This document shows positions 25,192-34,429 of a stretch of DNA of 64,000 nucleotides, one piece after another; positions within the stretch are counted from its first letter, which is position 1; each line of letters starts with the position of its first letter. The DNA is taken from assembly GCA_945874765.1 (NCBI GenBank), contig CAMCHQ010000006.1:62001-126000 (forward strand), read 5' to 3'. Source of the DNA: an uncultured Clostridia bacterium (GTDB taxonomy: Bacteria; Bacillota; Clostridia; Oscillospirales; Acutalibacteraceae). A program made the position numbers and the translations under genes. The notes below the pieces were generated by a model that was given only the letters and a program-made list of their open reading frames with translations, did not search any database and was not told where the DNA came from.

Positions 25192-25217
25192 AAAAAATCA
25201 CCCTTGACATTACTATA

Positions 25218-25238
25218 ACTATACCAAAATGGTATAGT
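25218..25238. promoter_or_regulatory. Palindromic operator of the XRE regulator
   Basis: ACTATACCA and TGGTATAGT form perfect 9-bp arms around AAA. A second half-site, AATATGGTATA, follows at 25250-25260. The position in the divergent promoter region next to an XRE gene fits an autoregulatory operator. Confidence 0.75.
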
Positions 25239-25278
25239 AATTATATCCCAATATGGTATATTTATGAGGAGGAATTTT

Positions 25279-25464
25279 ATGTATACGGCTTGTTTATTTA
25301 CTTTAACGGCTTTGGGTGCAGTTCTTTTTACCTTTGGCATTCCGGTAGTTGTAGGAATTCTTTTAATTTATTTATGTGGTTTGATAAACGAAAAATTATT
25401 TGGCATCGGTATAATTGGCGCAATTATTTTTGCTATTTATTGGATTGTGAGTTGTTTGAATTAA
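25279..25464 (+). CDS. Small membrane protein (61 residues)
   Basis: The ATG at 25279 is chosen because AGGAGG lies nine bases upstream, inside the longer reading that would start at 25264. The product is almost entirely hydrophobic, with two spans (about 5-30 and 38-58) and a short INEKLFG loop. No family recognised. It is the first rightward gene behind the XRE operator and is followed by a similar 48-residue protein with the related loop LINDKLGK. Confidence 0.6.
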   Translation: MYTACLFTLTALGAVLFTFGIPVVVGILLIYLCGLINEKLFGIGIIGAIIFAIYWIVSCLN

Positions 25465-25492
25465 TAATATTTGCAAGGAGGAATGAAAAATT

Positions 25493-25639
25493 ATGGATGC
25501 TGCGGCTGTATTAATAATATTATCTTTTGTTATACCACCTATGCTTTTGGCTTATTTGATTAACGATAAATTGGGTAAAATCAGCATAGTTCCTTGTTTA
25601 ATTGCAGGTGTTATAGTTGCAATACGCATATTAAAATAG
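25493..25639 (+). CDS. Very small membrane protein (48 residues)
   Basis: ATG at 25493, with AAGGAGGA ten bases upstream, reading 48 codons to TAG. Two hydrophobic stretches flank an LINDKLGK loop that resembles INEKLFG of the preceding protein, so the two may be paralogues. Unknown function; the pair may be small membrane effectors or immunity-type peptides under the XRE repressor. Confidence 0.55.
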   Translation: MDAAAVLIILSFVIPPMLLAYLINDKLGKISIVPCLIAGVIVAIRILK

Positions 25640-25671
25640 TGAGCTTTGATAGAGTTAGTTTATATAAATAG

Positions 25672-25699
25672 CCCCCGAGCAAGTTATCTTGTTCGGGGG
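25672..25699. terminator. Strong hairpin between convergent genes
   Basis: CCCCCGAGCAAG and CTTGTTCGGGGG pair over 12 positions (one G-T) around TTAT. It lies between the rightward small membrane gene and the leftward PHP gene; a short T-run follows on the right after AACC, so it probably stops transcription from the left. Confidence 0.7.
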
Positions 25700-25707
25700 T
25701 TAACCTT

Positions 25708-26469
25708 TTACAATTCAATTTTATCAAGTGGGGATATGCCAAGTGAACTTAGATATTTTTTAGCCCTGTTGAGATTTTCTTTATCGTCGTAAACGTTCGG
25801 GTTATGAGCGTCAAGACCGATAACAACGTCGTTTTTGACCTCGCTTACAATCTGCCAAAAATCTTTATTCGGATAGTTGCGCTTGTCCGTATATCCCAAA
25901 AAGTTAAATTCAATCGGAATATTGAGCTTTTTAAGCTCGTTTGCAAAATATGTCATTTTTTGAATATAAAGTTTGTTGTCACCCTTAAAATTAATCAAAT
26001 CGGGGTGGGCAATATAGGTGAAAAGTCCGCTTTTAGCGCCGAGAATTACCTGACTTATATATTTGTCAAGCACAGCAGGGGACTTAGTCGGCGAACCCGA
26101 ATATATCGCATAATCCTCATATTCATTGTCGACATAATGCTGACCTAAAATCAAATAATCGTAATCAAGACTTTTCAAAAATTCGATTTCTTTATCAATA
26201 AGCCTCGGATAATATTCAAGCTCAAATCCAAGCTTAATATCAATCTTGCCCTTGTATTTTTCCCTGAGTGCTTTGATACTGTCGGCGTAATTTTGTGCGT
26301 CGCTCGGAAGCATTCTGAAAGTGCTTACATATCCGTTTGGGAAAAGATACGGCGCATGGTCGGAAAAGCCGATTAAATCATATCCGTTTTCAATCGCTTT
26401 GATTACATATTCTTCGTCCTTGCCTTTTGCGTGGTGGCAACGGTACGTGTGCGTGTGAAGATTAAACAT
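25708..26469 (-). CDS. PHP-domain phosphoesterase (histidinol-phosphatase family)
   Basis: 253 residues. Metal-binding PHP motifs: NLHTHTYRCHH at residues 3-13, GFSDHAPY near 34-41, GFELEYYP near 80, LGQHYVD near 108, YIAHPDL near 155 and GLDAHNP near 222. This is the layout of HisJ-type histidinol phosphatases (last phosphatase step of histidine synthesis), but related proteins act on other phosphates. It follows galT on the same strand with a one-base gap, so a sugar-phosphate substrate is also possible. The his operon in this window contains no other histidinol phosphatase. Confidence 0.8.
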   Translation of the reverse strand: MFNLHTHTYRCHHAKGKDEEYVIKAIENGYDLIGFSDHAPYLFPNGYVSTFRMLPSDAQNYADSIKALREKYKGKIDIKLGFELEYYPRLIDKEIEFLKSLDYDYLILGQHYVDNEYEDYAIYSGSPTKSPAVLDKYISQVILGAKSGLFTYIAHPDLINFKGDNKLYIQKMTYFANELKKLNIPIEFNFLGYTDKRNYPNKDFWQIVSEVKNDVVIGLDAHNPNVYDDKENLNRAKKYLSSLGISPLDKIEL

Positions 26470-26470
26470 T

Positions 26471-27958
26471 TTATTTCACGCTTTCTATAAACTTGATAAA
26501 GCCGGCTTTGCCCTCTTCGTTTCGTGAATAAACACCGCACTGCTCAAGAATGGACGTAAATACAATTCCGATTTCCTTTTGTAAAATTTCCTCGCAATTG
26601 TCTGCTGTAATGTCATATTTATCCATAATCATTTCAGCCCACTGCTTGTGGCTTGCTATGGCCTCGATTGAACCGATATCCTTGCCCGACACCATTGCGC
26701 CTTTAAGAAGCGCCATTTCGCCTTTAAGGCGGCTCGGAAGCACTGCAAGACCCATAACTTCGATAAGACCGATGTTTTCTTTTTTAATATGGTGGTATTC
26801 AGGGTGCGGATGATAGAAGCCCAAAGGACATTCTTTTGTTGTAATGTTGTTTCTCAAAACTAAATCAAGCTCAAATTTGCCGTCCCTCATTCTTGCAATC
26901 GGGGTGATGGTATTGTGCTTTTCACCGTCGGTTTCGGCATAAATGAACGAATCTTCATCTGTATATCCTCTCCAAGCGGTAAGGATTTTATCTGCAAGCT
27001 CAACAAGTTCGAGTTTATCGTCACTCGAAATTCTGATAACGCTCATAGGCCATTTAACTATGCCTGCCTTAACGTTTTCATATCCCGCAAACTTAACCTC
27101 TGTTTCAATCGGTGCTTTAGCCATGGCAAATTCGTAGTTACCGCCTTGAAAATGCTCGTGTGTGAGGATTGAACCGCCGACGATAGGTAAATCAGCATTG
27201 GAACCTACAAAATAGTGCGGGAAAAGCTCGATAAAATCAAGGAGTTTTTCAAAAGCGCCTCTGTCGATTTTCATAGGTGTGTGCTCTGCGTTAAATACTA
27301 TGCAATGCTCGTTGTAATAAACATACGGTGAATACTGCATAAAGAAATCGTCACCGCCGAGTACCATAGGAATAATTCTGTGGTTTTGACGTGCCGGGTG
27401 GTTGATACGTCCCGCATAGCCCTCATTTTCCTTGCACAAAAGGCATTTAGGATATGATGCACTCTTCATTTTAAGCGCAGCGGCAATGGCTTTTGGGTCT
27501 TTTTCCGGCTTTGAGAGATTGATTGTAATGTCAATGTCGCCGTATTCCGTCTTTGTAACCCACTTTAAGTCATTTTTAATTCTGTATCTTCTTATGTAGT
27601 CGCTGTCCTGACTTAATTTGTAGTAAAAATCGGTAGCCGCCTTAGGTGACTGTTCATAAAGAGAGTTGAATTTATTGATGACAAAACTCGGTCTCGGTGT
27701 GATAAGACCCATAATTTTTGTATCAAAAAGGTCACGGTAAACAACGCTGTCTTCGCAAAGTCCGTTTTCAACCGCATAATCAAGAATAACCGCTAAAATC
27801 TTTTCAAGGTCGCTTTCTTTTGCTTTACTTTCCTCGTAAGTGTCAAGCTTTAAAGCCTCGCAAACTCTGTTGATTGCCCAAATTTCGTCTTCCGCCTCAA
27901 GCATTTCTTTTTTAATGCCGTATTTTACAAGTGATTTTATTGCTTCAAAAATGTTCAT
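26471..27958 (-). CDS. galT: UDP-glucose--hexose-1-phosphate uridylyltransferase, class II
   Basis: 495 residues, the length of the Firmicute class II GalT. The enzyme exchanges UMP between UDP-glucose and galactose-1-phosphate in the Leloir pathway. Seen: CLLCKENEGYAGR with a CxxC, NHPARQNHRIIPM, YYNEHCIVF, SILTHEHFQGG carrying the HxH-type active-site region, and GFYHPHPEYHHIKKENIGLIEVMGLAVLP. RBS AGAGAGAT precedes the ATG on the minus strand. It heads a leftward two-gene unit with the PHP gene; no galK or galE is in the window. Confidence 0.93.
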   Translation of the reverse strand: MNIFEAIKSLVKYGIKKEMLEAEDEIWAINRVCEALKLDTYEESKAKESDLEKILAVILDYAVENGLCEDSVVYRDLFDTKIMGLITPRPSFVINKFNSLYEQSPKAATDFYYKLSQDSDYIRRYRIKNDLKWVTKTEYGDIDITINLSKPEKDPKAIAAALKMKSASYPKCLLCKENEGYAGRINHPARQNHRIIPMVLGGDDFFMQYSPYVYYNEHCIVFNAEHTPMKIDRGAFEKLLDFIELFPHYFVGSNADLPIVGGSILTHEHFQGGNYEFAMAKAPIETEVKFAGYENVKAGIVKWPMSVIRISSDDKLELVELADKILTAWRGYTDEDSFIYAETDGEKHNTITPIARMRDGKFELDLVLRNNITTKECPLGFYHPHPEYHHIKKENIGLIEVMGLAVLPSRLKGEMALLKGAMVSGKDIGSIEAIASHKQWAEMIMDKYDITADNCEEILQKEIGIVFTSILEQCGVYSRNEEGKAGFIKFIESVK

Positions 27959-28120
27959 ATCTATCTCTCTTTTCTGATTTTTTCGTGTATATTATTATAA
28001 TGTTTATCTATATTATTTTCAATATTATTTAGCTATTTTTGTCGATTTTTAAAAAAAATATTGTGATATTTCAATTGTATTCGTTTTATTCATATGCTAA
28101 AATCAATTTGAGGTGATTTT

Positions 28121-28870
28121 ATGGATAATCTTAACCTTTTCAGCGATAAGGCGGATAATTACATCAAGGCTCGTCCGAGCTATGCAAAAGGTTTGCTTGA
28201 TATGCTTGAAGATTACGGACTGAAAAAGGGGAGCACGGTTGCCGATATCGGTTCGGGAACAGGTATTTTCACCCGCCAGCTTTTAGATAAAGGTGCAAAA
28301 GTTTACGCCGTCGAACTCAATGATAAAATGCGTCAAAATGCCGAGACTTTACTTGGAGAAAACGAAAACTTTGTAAGCGTCAAGGCAAGCGCCGAGGCTA
28401 CGACTTTAGACGGTAACAGCGTCGATTTTATCACCTGCGCCCAGTCTTTTCATTGGTTTGATAAGGAAAAATTCAAACTTGAATGTAAAAGAATTTTAAA
28501 GCAAGACGGCTGTGTCGCACTCGTTTGGAATATGAGAGATAATAATGCAAAAAGTGTTAAAAGACTTTTTGACGTTTCAAAAAAATATTGCCCTAAATTC
28601 GTCGGAGTTAACGGCGGTAAACGCAATGATGCCGAGCAAATCAAACGCTTTTTTGACGAGAAATTTGAGTATTTCGAGTTTTATAACCCTCTTGAATATA
28701 CAAAAGAAAAATATGTAAAGCGCTGTCTTTCAAGCTCTTATTCGCTTAATGAAAATGATAAAAATTATTCATCATATGTAAAAGAAATTGAAAAAATATT
28801 TGATGAGTTTTCCGAAAACGGAATATATAAAATGCCGAATATGTCTGTCCTTTATATCGGTAAAATATGA
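28121..28870 (+). CDS. Class I SAM-dependent methyltransferase
   Basis: 249 residues, RBS GAGGTGAT. Methyltransf_11-type fold: motif I VADIGSGTGIFTRQLL at about 40-55, the acidic end of strand 2 in VYAVELN (about 68), and CAQSFHWFD near 108-116, typical of the group of small-molecule methyltransferases related to UbiE and trans-aconitate methyltransferase. The substrate cannot be read from sequence. It stands alone, divergent from galT and ending at its own terminator. Confidence 0.88.
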   Translation: MDNLNLFSDKADNYIKARPSYAKGLLDMLEDYGLKKGSTVADIGSGTGIFTRQLLDKGAKVYAVELNDKMRQNAETLLGENENFVSVKASAEATTLDGNSVDFITCAQSFHWFDKEKFKLECKRILKQDGCVALVWNMRDNNAKSVKRLFDVSKKYCPKFVGVNGGKRNDAEQIKRFFDEKFEYFEFYNPLEYTKEKYVKRCLSSSYSLNENDKNYSSYVKEIEKIFDEFSENGIYKMPNMSVLYIGKI

Positions 28871-28876
28871 TAAGAA

Positions 28877-28910
28877 ATCCCACAGAATACGCTTCTGTGG
28901 GATGTTTTTA
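28877..28910 (+). terminator. Rho-independent terminator after the methyltransferase
   Basis: ATCCCACAGA and TCTGTGGGAT form a perfect 10-bp stem around a 7-base loop, followed by GTTTTTA. It touches the stop of the leftward sialidase gene. Confidence 0.85.
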
Positions 28911-30254
28911 TATCAAGTCGGATATTTTGTATTTTTTAAATAAAATGAATGAACTCGGCTCGGATTCGTATAAAATTCCTATGTGCTCGTCATCGATTCT
29001 TGTAAGGCAAGAATAAGCGAAAAAGCCTTTGTTTACCTCGGTTTCGCTGTACCAATTAATGCCTGCTACTCTGCCTTTTGCCTTGTAGAATTTGCCGACT
29101 GTGATTACACCGTTTGAACGTGTTTTGTCATTCGGATGGGAGCAAAAAACGTAATCTCCTATGCTTATTACACTTTTTTGGCACTTCGGAGCATAGAGGT
29201 CTGTTTTGCCCGCTTTTATCCACGTTTTGCCGTCGTCATAAGAAATCGACATAGGTGTTTTGCCGTATTTTTTTGCCCTGCCAAGCCCGATTATCGCACC
29301 GCTGGGCGCTTGCACCATTTGCCATTCGTCGACGTTTTCGGCATACGGGTGACCTGCCATTCTGTGCCAATTTTCACCGTCGTCAATTGAGTAAATCGAT
29401 ACCGCCTGCTTTCTGTCAACGTAAAGCGGCATAACAACTCTGCCCTTGTGGGTGGTAAGTCCGACGCCCGGCGCAACACCTAAAAACGTTCCGTCTTGTT
29501 TGGTGAGAACCTGACCGGTAATGTCTTTCGGCTTGCTCCACGTTTTGCCGTTGTCCGAGCTTCTTAAAAGGTATAAATAATTTCTCTTCGGCGCTTTGAG
29601 CGGTGCACCGAATGTCGTTTTTGCACCTGCTTCGTTAATGTTTGACGGCGACTTTCCGTTTAAGTGAATGTTGCCGAGATAAGCCTGCCCGTTATATAAT
29701 TCTCCGCTTTCGTAGTCGACAGTCATACCCGTGTCTGTAAAACGGTGGTTGAGCACGTGACCGTCTTTGTCAACAACGTAAAATCTTCCGTCACGGTCAT
29801 ATAAAGTCGGTCGCATTTCCTTGTTGTAAAGCGCATAAGGCGATTTCTTTTTGTCAAGTATGCTTCTTTTGTGAAGTCCTTTGCATTCGGGATAAAAGTC
29901 AACCAAAAGCAGTACGTCACCGTTTGGCGCAACCGTCATACAAGGGTCAATGTAAAAAGCCGAGCCGAAACATTCGTCACTGAGCATTGTTTTCCTTGCA
30001 GGCGGTATCGCAATGATTTGAATGTCGCTCCACGTATCTCCGCCGTCCTCGCTTCTTCTTATCGCAACTTCGATATATCCCCAGTCCGCACCGCAGCTTT
30101 GCCTGTCAATTGCCGCAATAAGCGTGTTGCCGCTTCTGATAAGGCTCGGAATACGAAACGCATTTCCGCCGTTTGAACCGTCGCTGAGTTTGGTTAATTT
30201 TTCGTCTAAAAAATCGGGATTATTTCCGCAAAATATTACTTTTTCACCGCTCAT
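28908..30254 (-). CDS. Sialidase/neuraminidase family protein (BNR repeats)
   Basis: 448 residues, RBS GGAAGG. The six-bladed sialidase fold is shown by FRIPSLI (the RIP motif with its active-site Arg, near residue 33) and four Asp-boxes: SEDGGDTW, SSDNGKTW, SIDDGENW and SYDDGKTW. Sialidases release terminal sialic acid from glycans. There is no signal peptide, so the enzyme appears intracellular, acting on imported oligosaccharides or released by lysis. No nan catabolic genes are nearby. Some BNR proteins of this size act on other sugars, so the exact substrate is open. Confidence 0.85.
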   Translation of the reverse strand: MSGEKVIFCGNNPDFLDEKLTKLSDGSNGGNAFRIPSLIRSGNTLIAAIDRQSCGADWGYIEVAIRRSEDGGDTWSDIQIIAIPPARKTMLSDECFGSAFYIDPCMTVAPNGDVLLLVDFYPECKGLHKRSILDKKKSPYALYNKEMRPTLYDRDGRFYVVDKDGHVLNHRFTDTGMTVDYESGELYNGQAYLGNIHLNGKSPSNINEAGAKTTFGAPLKAPKRNYLYLLRSSDNGKTWSKPKDITGQVLTKQDGTFLGVAPGVGLTTHKGRVVMPLYVDRKQAVSIYSIDDGENWHRMAGHPYAENVDEWQMVQAPSGAIIGLGRAKKYGKTPMSISYDDGKTWIKAGKTDLYAPKCQKSVISIGDYVFCSHPNDKTRSNGVITVGKFYKAKGRVAGINWYSETEVNKGFFAYSCLTRIDDEHIGILYESEPSSFILFKKYKISDLI

Positions 30255-30397
30255 ATTTAAGACCTTCCAACATTTTTATAAGGCTATAATATCATATGTG
30301 CCAAATTTTTAAAAGAGTATTTTATAAAACACTTGAAAATCTTTCCTCAAACAGTTACAATAGAATGGAAATATTAAAGAAAAGGAGGAATTGTAAT
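30255..30397. promoter_or_regulatory. Divergent intergenic region, sialidase and alcohol dehydrogenase
   Basis: 143 AT-rich bases separate two divergent genes. The dehydrogenase RBS AAAGGAGGA lies at 30380-30388. I see no clear operator palindrome. Confidence 0.4.
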
Positions 30398-31606
30398 ATG
30401 CTTTGGGAACTTAAAAAGATTTGGTACAGAATTTACCAGAGAGTTTTTAAGGTTGCAATGTGTTTTATGGATTGGTCCGAGCCTCAACTTCTTGAAGGCG
30501 CAGGCAGTGTTCTTAAATTGCCTGAGTTCATAAAGAGCAAGGGTATCAACAAGGTTTTAGTCGTGACTGATAAAGGGCTTATGAGCTTAAATCTTCTTGA
30601 TCCTTTATTCAAGAAACTGGAAGAAGTTGGAGTAGAGTACGTTGTTTATGACGGTGTTCAGCCTAACCCTACTATCCCTAACATTGAAGAATGTAAGGAT
30701 ATGTATGTTCAAAACAACTGTCAGGGCATTGTAGCATTCGGCGGCGGTTCTTCAATGGACTGCGCCAAGGCAGCAGGTGCAAGGGTTGTAAAGCCTAAGC
30801 AGTCTGTTCGTGCTATGAGAGGTCAGCTTAAAGTCCATAAGGCACTTCCGCCGTTCTTCGCTGTTCCTACAACAGCAGGTACAGGTTCAGAAACAACTGT
30901 AGCAGCAGTAGTTACCGACCCTGAAACTCATGAGAAGAATGCCATTAACGATACTTGTCTCAGACCTAAGTACGCTGTACTTGACCCTGAGCTTACAGTA
31001 GGTTTGCCGCCTCATATTACTTCTACAACGGGTATGGACGCTCTCACTCACGCAGTTGAGGCTTATATCGGTAAGAGTAATACTAAGGACACTATCAGGG
31101 AAGCCGAAGAAGCTACAAAACTTATCTTTGACAATATCGAAGAGGCATACAACAACGGCAAGGACCTTGAGGCAAGAGGTAATATGCTCAAAGGCTCATA
31201 CCTTGCAGGTCGTGCGTTTACTCACGCTTATGTAGGTTATGTTCACGCTATCGCTCATAATCTTGGCGGCTTATACGGCACACCTCACGGTTTGGCTAAT
31301 GCGGTTATTTTACCTTATGTTCTTGATTACTATGCAGACGCAGCTTATCCGCAGCTTGCAAAGCTTGCAGATATCGTCGGTGTCGGCAAAGGACTTGACA
31401 CAGCAGGCAAGGGCAAGGCATTTATTGAGGCTATCAGAACTCTTAACAGGAATATGAATATCCCTGAAAAGTTCGATTTCATCAAGGAAGAAGATTTACC
31501 TATTCTTGTAGAGCGTGCTCTTAAAGAAGGTAACCCGCTTTACCCTGTACCTAAGATTATGGATAAAAAGGATTGCGAGGCTGTTATTCGCTCCTTTATG
31601 GCTTAA
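30398..31606 (+). CDS. Iron-containing alcohol dehydrogenase
   Basis: 402 residues from the ATG at 30398, fixed by the RBS AAAGGAGGA; the upstream in-frame ATG at 30296 has none. Fe-ADH family: NAD-binding GGGSSMDCAKA, PTTAGTGSETT, the signature GMDALTHAVEAY and metal-binding His residues in AHNLGGLYGTPHGLANA. These enzymes reduce aldehydes (ethanol, butanol or diol formation) during fermentation. The N-terminus has a short extra segment before the usual start (about 25 residues). Single gene with its own terminator. Confidence 0.93.
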   Translation: MLWELKKIWYRIYQRVFKVAMCFMDWSEPQLLEGAGSVLKLPEFIKSKGINKVLVVTDKGLMSLNLLDPLFKKLEEVGVEYVVYDGVQPNPTIPNIEECKDMYVQNNCQGIVAFGGGSSMDCAKAAGARVVKPKQSVRAMRGQLKVHKALPPFFAVPTTAGTGSETTVAAVVTDPETHEKNAINDTCLRPKYAVLDPELTVGLPPHITSTTGMDALTHAVEAYIGKSNTKDTIREAEEATKLIFDNIEEAYNNGKDLEARGNMLKGSYLAGRAFTHAYVGYVHAIAHNLGGLYGTPHGLANAVILPYVLDYYADAAYPQLAKLADIVGVGKGLDTAGKGKAFIEAIRTLNRNMNIPEKFDFIKEEDLPILVERALKEGNPLYPVPKIMDKKDCEAVIRSFMA

Positions 31607-31626
31607 TCTTAATATACATAAAATCA

Positions 31627-31658
31627 GGCAGTCGCTTTTTCGGCGGCTGTCTTTTTTT
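31627..31658 (+). terminator. Rho-independent terminator after the alcohol dehydrogenase
   Basis: GGCAGTCGC and GCGGCTGTC pair (two G-T) around a 7-base loop and run directly into seven or eight Ts. Confidence 0.88.
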
Positions 31659-31771
31659 ATACTTATAAGCGTTTTTATATCCAAATATCTTGAATATGTT
31701 GGTAAAATATGATATATTTTATGTGTATAGTTATGTTTAAACTGTATATTTTCTTTGACTTGGGTGATATG

Positions 31772-34330
31772 ATGAAAAAAATTACTTCTTTAATTATAGT
31801 TCTTGCTATGCTTGTGACTACGCTTTTTTGCTTTGACGTAACGTCTGCATTTGCCGCAAATCCTACAAGCGGTACGTGCGGAACAAACGTTAAGTGGAAT
31901 TTGAATACAACTACGGGCGTTCTTACTCTTACAGGTTCGGGCGCTACTAAGGATTACGGTGAAACGGCTCTTAAAGGCATTGCGCCGTGGAGCGATTCAA
32001 GAAATTTAATTAAAAGTATTGTAGTCGGTGAGGGCATTACCTCTCTCGGTCGGCTTCTTTTCAATAAATGTACTGCTGCCGAGAGCGTTTCTCTGCCGTC
32101 TACTTTGACAAAAATGAGCGATACCACTGTTCCGAGATACGGTACCTTCCGTGAATGTACTTCGCTTAAATCAATAACAATGCCGGCTAATCTTGAAATG
32201 ATCGGCCCTTATTGCTTTCTTGACTGTACTGCGCTTACTACGGTTATTTTAAACGATAAACTTACCTCTATCGGCACTTATGCGTTTAATAACTGCTCTG
32301 CGCTTAAATCAATCAAGTTTCCGGACAGCCTTACCTCAATCGGTATCAGTGCTTTTGAGGATTGTAAAGACCTTACTACAGTTACATACGGCACAGGTAT
32401 AACCGAAACAGGCAATATGGCATTCAGAAATGCAAGCGTTTCAAAAGTTAATTTTTCATCAACTATTACCGAGGTATCACCGTGGAGCTTCTACGGCTGT
32501 AACTTTGTTAAACTTGAAATTCCCGATACTGTAACTAAAATCAATATTCGTGGTTTTGCAAACTGTACCGCTTTGCAGGAGGTTACGGTTTATAACCCTA
32601 ACTGCGTTTTTGACGGTATCGGTCAAACGGATTCAAGCGGCGGTAAAGACCCGTTCAACGGCTCACAGCAGAGCCTTTTGGTTAAGGGTCATTCAAATTC
32701 AACTGCCCAAACATATGCAAATGCCAAGGGCTATAAATTTGAAAGTATTGACGCCTGTGAGCACAAGTCCACTCACGAGGTTATTACTCTTGAACCTACT
32801 TGTACCGAAACCGGCAAGACCACTCAGGTTTGCGATGAATGCAGTTTTGTAGTGTCCGAAACAGAGCTTCCGGCAAAGGGACATACTTATGAAACCGTTG
32901 AAACTGAGGATAACACCTCTGTTGACGGTCACACTTATGAATATCAAAAGTGTTCTGTCTGCGGCAACGAAAATACTATTGTCACTCACGTAACTTTTGT
33001 TGACGGCTACTATGACTATGAATGTAACGCTACCTGCACAACTCCGGGTTGGGAGAAAAAGACGTGTAAGATTGAAGGCTGCGGCAAAGTTGAACGTAAT
33101 TTTGTTTCAAAAGCAGGCCATAAGATTGAAAATCCTACCGTTACCAAGGCGGCAACCTGCACCGAAGAGGGCGAGGAAAAGGGTAAGTGTTCTGTCTGCG
33201 GACAGGAGGTGACACAGGCTATTCCGGCTCTCGGTCATACTTTCTCCGACGAAGTTGAAACACTTGATAACACTTCGGTTGACGGCCATACATACGTTGT
33301 CAAAACCTGTACCGTCTGCCATCAAAAAGAGTCTACACCTACTCACGTTGCGTGGGTTGAGGGTCAATATACTTCCAATGTTGTTACCGAGCCGAAATGC
33401 ACAATTAACGGACTTCAAACCGATACATGCAATATCTGTAACGAAAAAAGAAGCGTTGTTTTACCTGCAAACGGCGAGCACGTTTGGGAGGAAACAAGCA
33501 GAACCGAGCCTACCTGTACCGCAGTAGGTAAGATTTATTACAGCTGTAAAAACTGCAATCTCACTAAGAGTGAAAATATTGACGCTTTAGGTCACGATTA
33601 TGTTCAGCAGGCTGTTGTTGCACCGACTTGCACAACGGCAGGTTATACTACATATAAATGCTCACGCTGCGGCGCTACTTCCAAGGTTGAGGCTTCGGCT
33701 TTGGGTCACGCACCGTTGAGCGACGGCTATGTTGTAACTACCGAACCTACCTGTACCGAAGCGGGTGCGGCACACGCAAAATGTGCAAGATGCGGTGTTG
33801 AATACGATATCGTGCTTGAAGCTTTAGGTCACGATTATGTTGATAACGATACTCCCGATGAGGAACACCCCGGCCATGTTTACAGAATAACTGCTTGCGC
33901 ACGCTGCAAAAACGTTAAATCTCAGGGCTTTGTTCATACCGAATGGATAGAGGGTCAGTACACAACGGAAACTCTTGTTAAGGGCAGCTGCACCGTTTCC
34001 GCAAGATATCAGGATACCTGCACATACTGTAACGAAAAGAGAATACGTACGGTTGACGCACCGGGCAGTCACTCTTATACTTACACCAAATATGACGCAG
34101 ACGCCGACAGACTTGTTTACACTTGCTCTGTTTGCGGCAATGAAAGTAAGGTTGCGACGTCTGTTGTAAATCTTGCATTTATCAGATTTGTCAATAATAA
34201 AACGTCTGAAGTTGCCACAGGTTATCTTTATGACCTTACAAACGACGGTGTGATTAATGCAAAGGACTACGCAGTTTTAAATAAAGCGGTTAAGGCTTCA
34301 AAAACCGATACGGAAAAGAAAAGTAAATAA
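31772..34330 (+). CDS. Secreted BspA-like leucine-rich repeat protein with CxxC modules and dockerin-like end
   Basis: About 852 residues from the ATG at 31772 (an ATG directly before it is equivalent), with GGGTGAT upstream; the start at 31709 would spoil the signal peptide. Residues 1-27 form a signal peptide ending at SAFA. Residues about 70-330 are LRR_5/BspA repeats (CTSLKSITMPANLEMIGPYCF type). Residues about 335-800 hold six or more repeats of about 60-80 residues with paired Cys (CxxxGxxxxxCxxC) and GHxY. Near residue 820, DLTNDGVINAKDYAVLNK looks like one calcium-binding half of a type I dockerin. Likely exported; the Cys modules recall zinc or disulphide knuckles in clostridial surface proteins. 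Host-contact or cellulosome-like attachment is inference. Confidence 0.85.
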   Translation: MKKITSLIIVLAMLVTTLFCFDVTSAFAANPTSGTCGTNVKWNLNTTTGVLTLTGSGATKDYGETALKGIAPWSDSRNLIKSIVVGEGITSLGRLLFNKCTAAESVSLPSTLTKMSDTTVPRYGTFRECTSLKSITMPANLEMIGPYCFLDCTALTTVILNDKLTSIGTYAFNNCSALKSIKFPDSLTSIGISAFEDCKDLTTVTYGTGITETGNMAFRNASVSKVNFSSTITEVSPWSFYGCNFVKLEIPDTVTKINIRGFANCTALQEVTVYNPNCVFDGIGQTDSSGGKDPFNGSQQSLLVKGHSNSTAQTYANAKGYKFESIDACEHKSTHEVITLEPTCTETGKTTQVCDECSFVVSETELPAKGHTYETVETEDNTSVDGHTYEYQKCSVCGNENTIVTHVTFVDGYYDYECNATCTTPGWEKKTCKIEGCGKVERNFVSKAGHKIENPTVTKAATCTEEGEEKGKCSVCGQEVTQAIPALGHTFSDEVETLDNTSVDGHTYVVKTCTVCHQKESTPTHVAWVEGQYTSNVVTEPKCTINGLQTDTCNICNEKRSVVLPANGEHVWEETSRTEPTCTAVGKIYYSCKNCNLTKSENIDALGHDYVQQAVVAPTCTTAGYTTYKCSRCGATSKVEASALGHAPLSDGYVVTTEPTCTEAGAAHAKCARCGVEYDIVLEALGHDYVDNDTPDEEHPGHVYRITACARCKNVKSQGFVHTEWIEGQYTTETLVKGSCTVSARYQDTCTYCNEKRIRTVDAPGSHSYTYTKYDADADRLVYTCSVCGNESKVATSVVNLAFIRFVNNKTSEVATGYLYDLTNDGVINAKDYAVLNKAVKASKTDTEKKSK

Positions 34331-34342
34331 TTCAAACAATTT

Positions 34343-34377
34343 TACCGACAGAGTTTAGGCTTTGTCGGTATTTTTTT
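34343..34377 (+). terminator. Rho-independent terminator after the BspA-like gene
   Basis: TACCGACAGA pairs with TTTGTCGGTA around an 8-base loop, followed by seven Ts. Confidence 0.87.
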
Positions 34378-34429
34378 GCAAATTTTTGTATTTGTAACTG
34401 TTTTTTAATAATATATTTTAATATTAATA

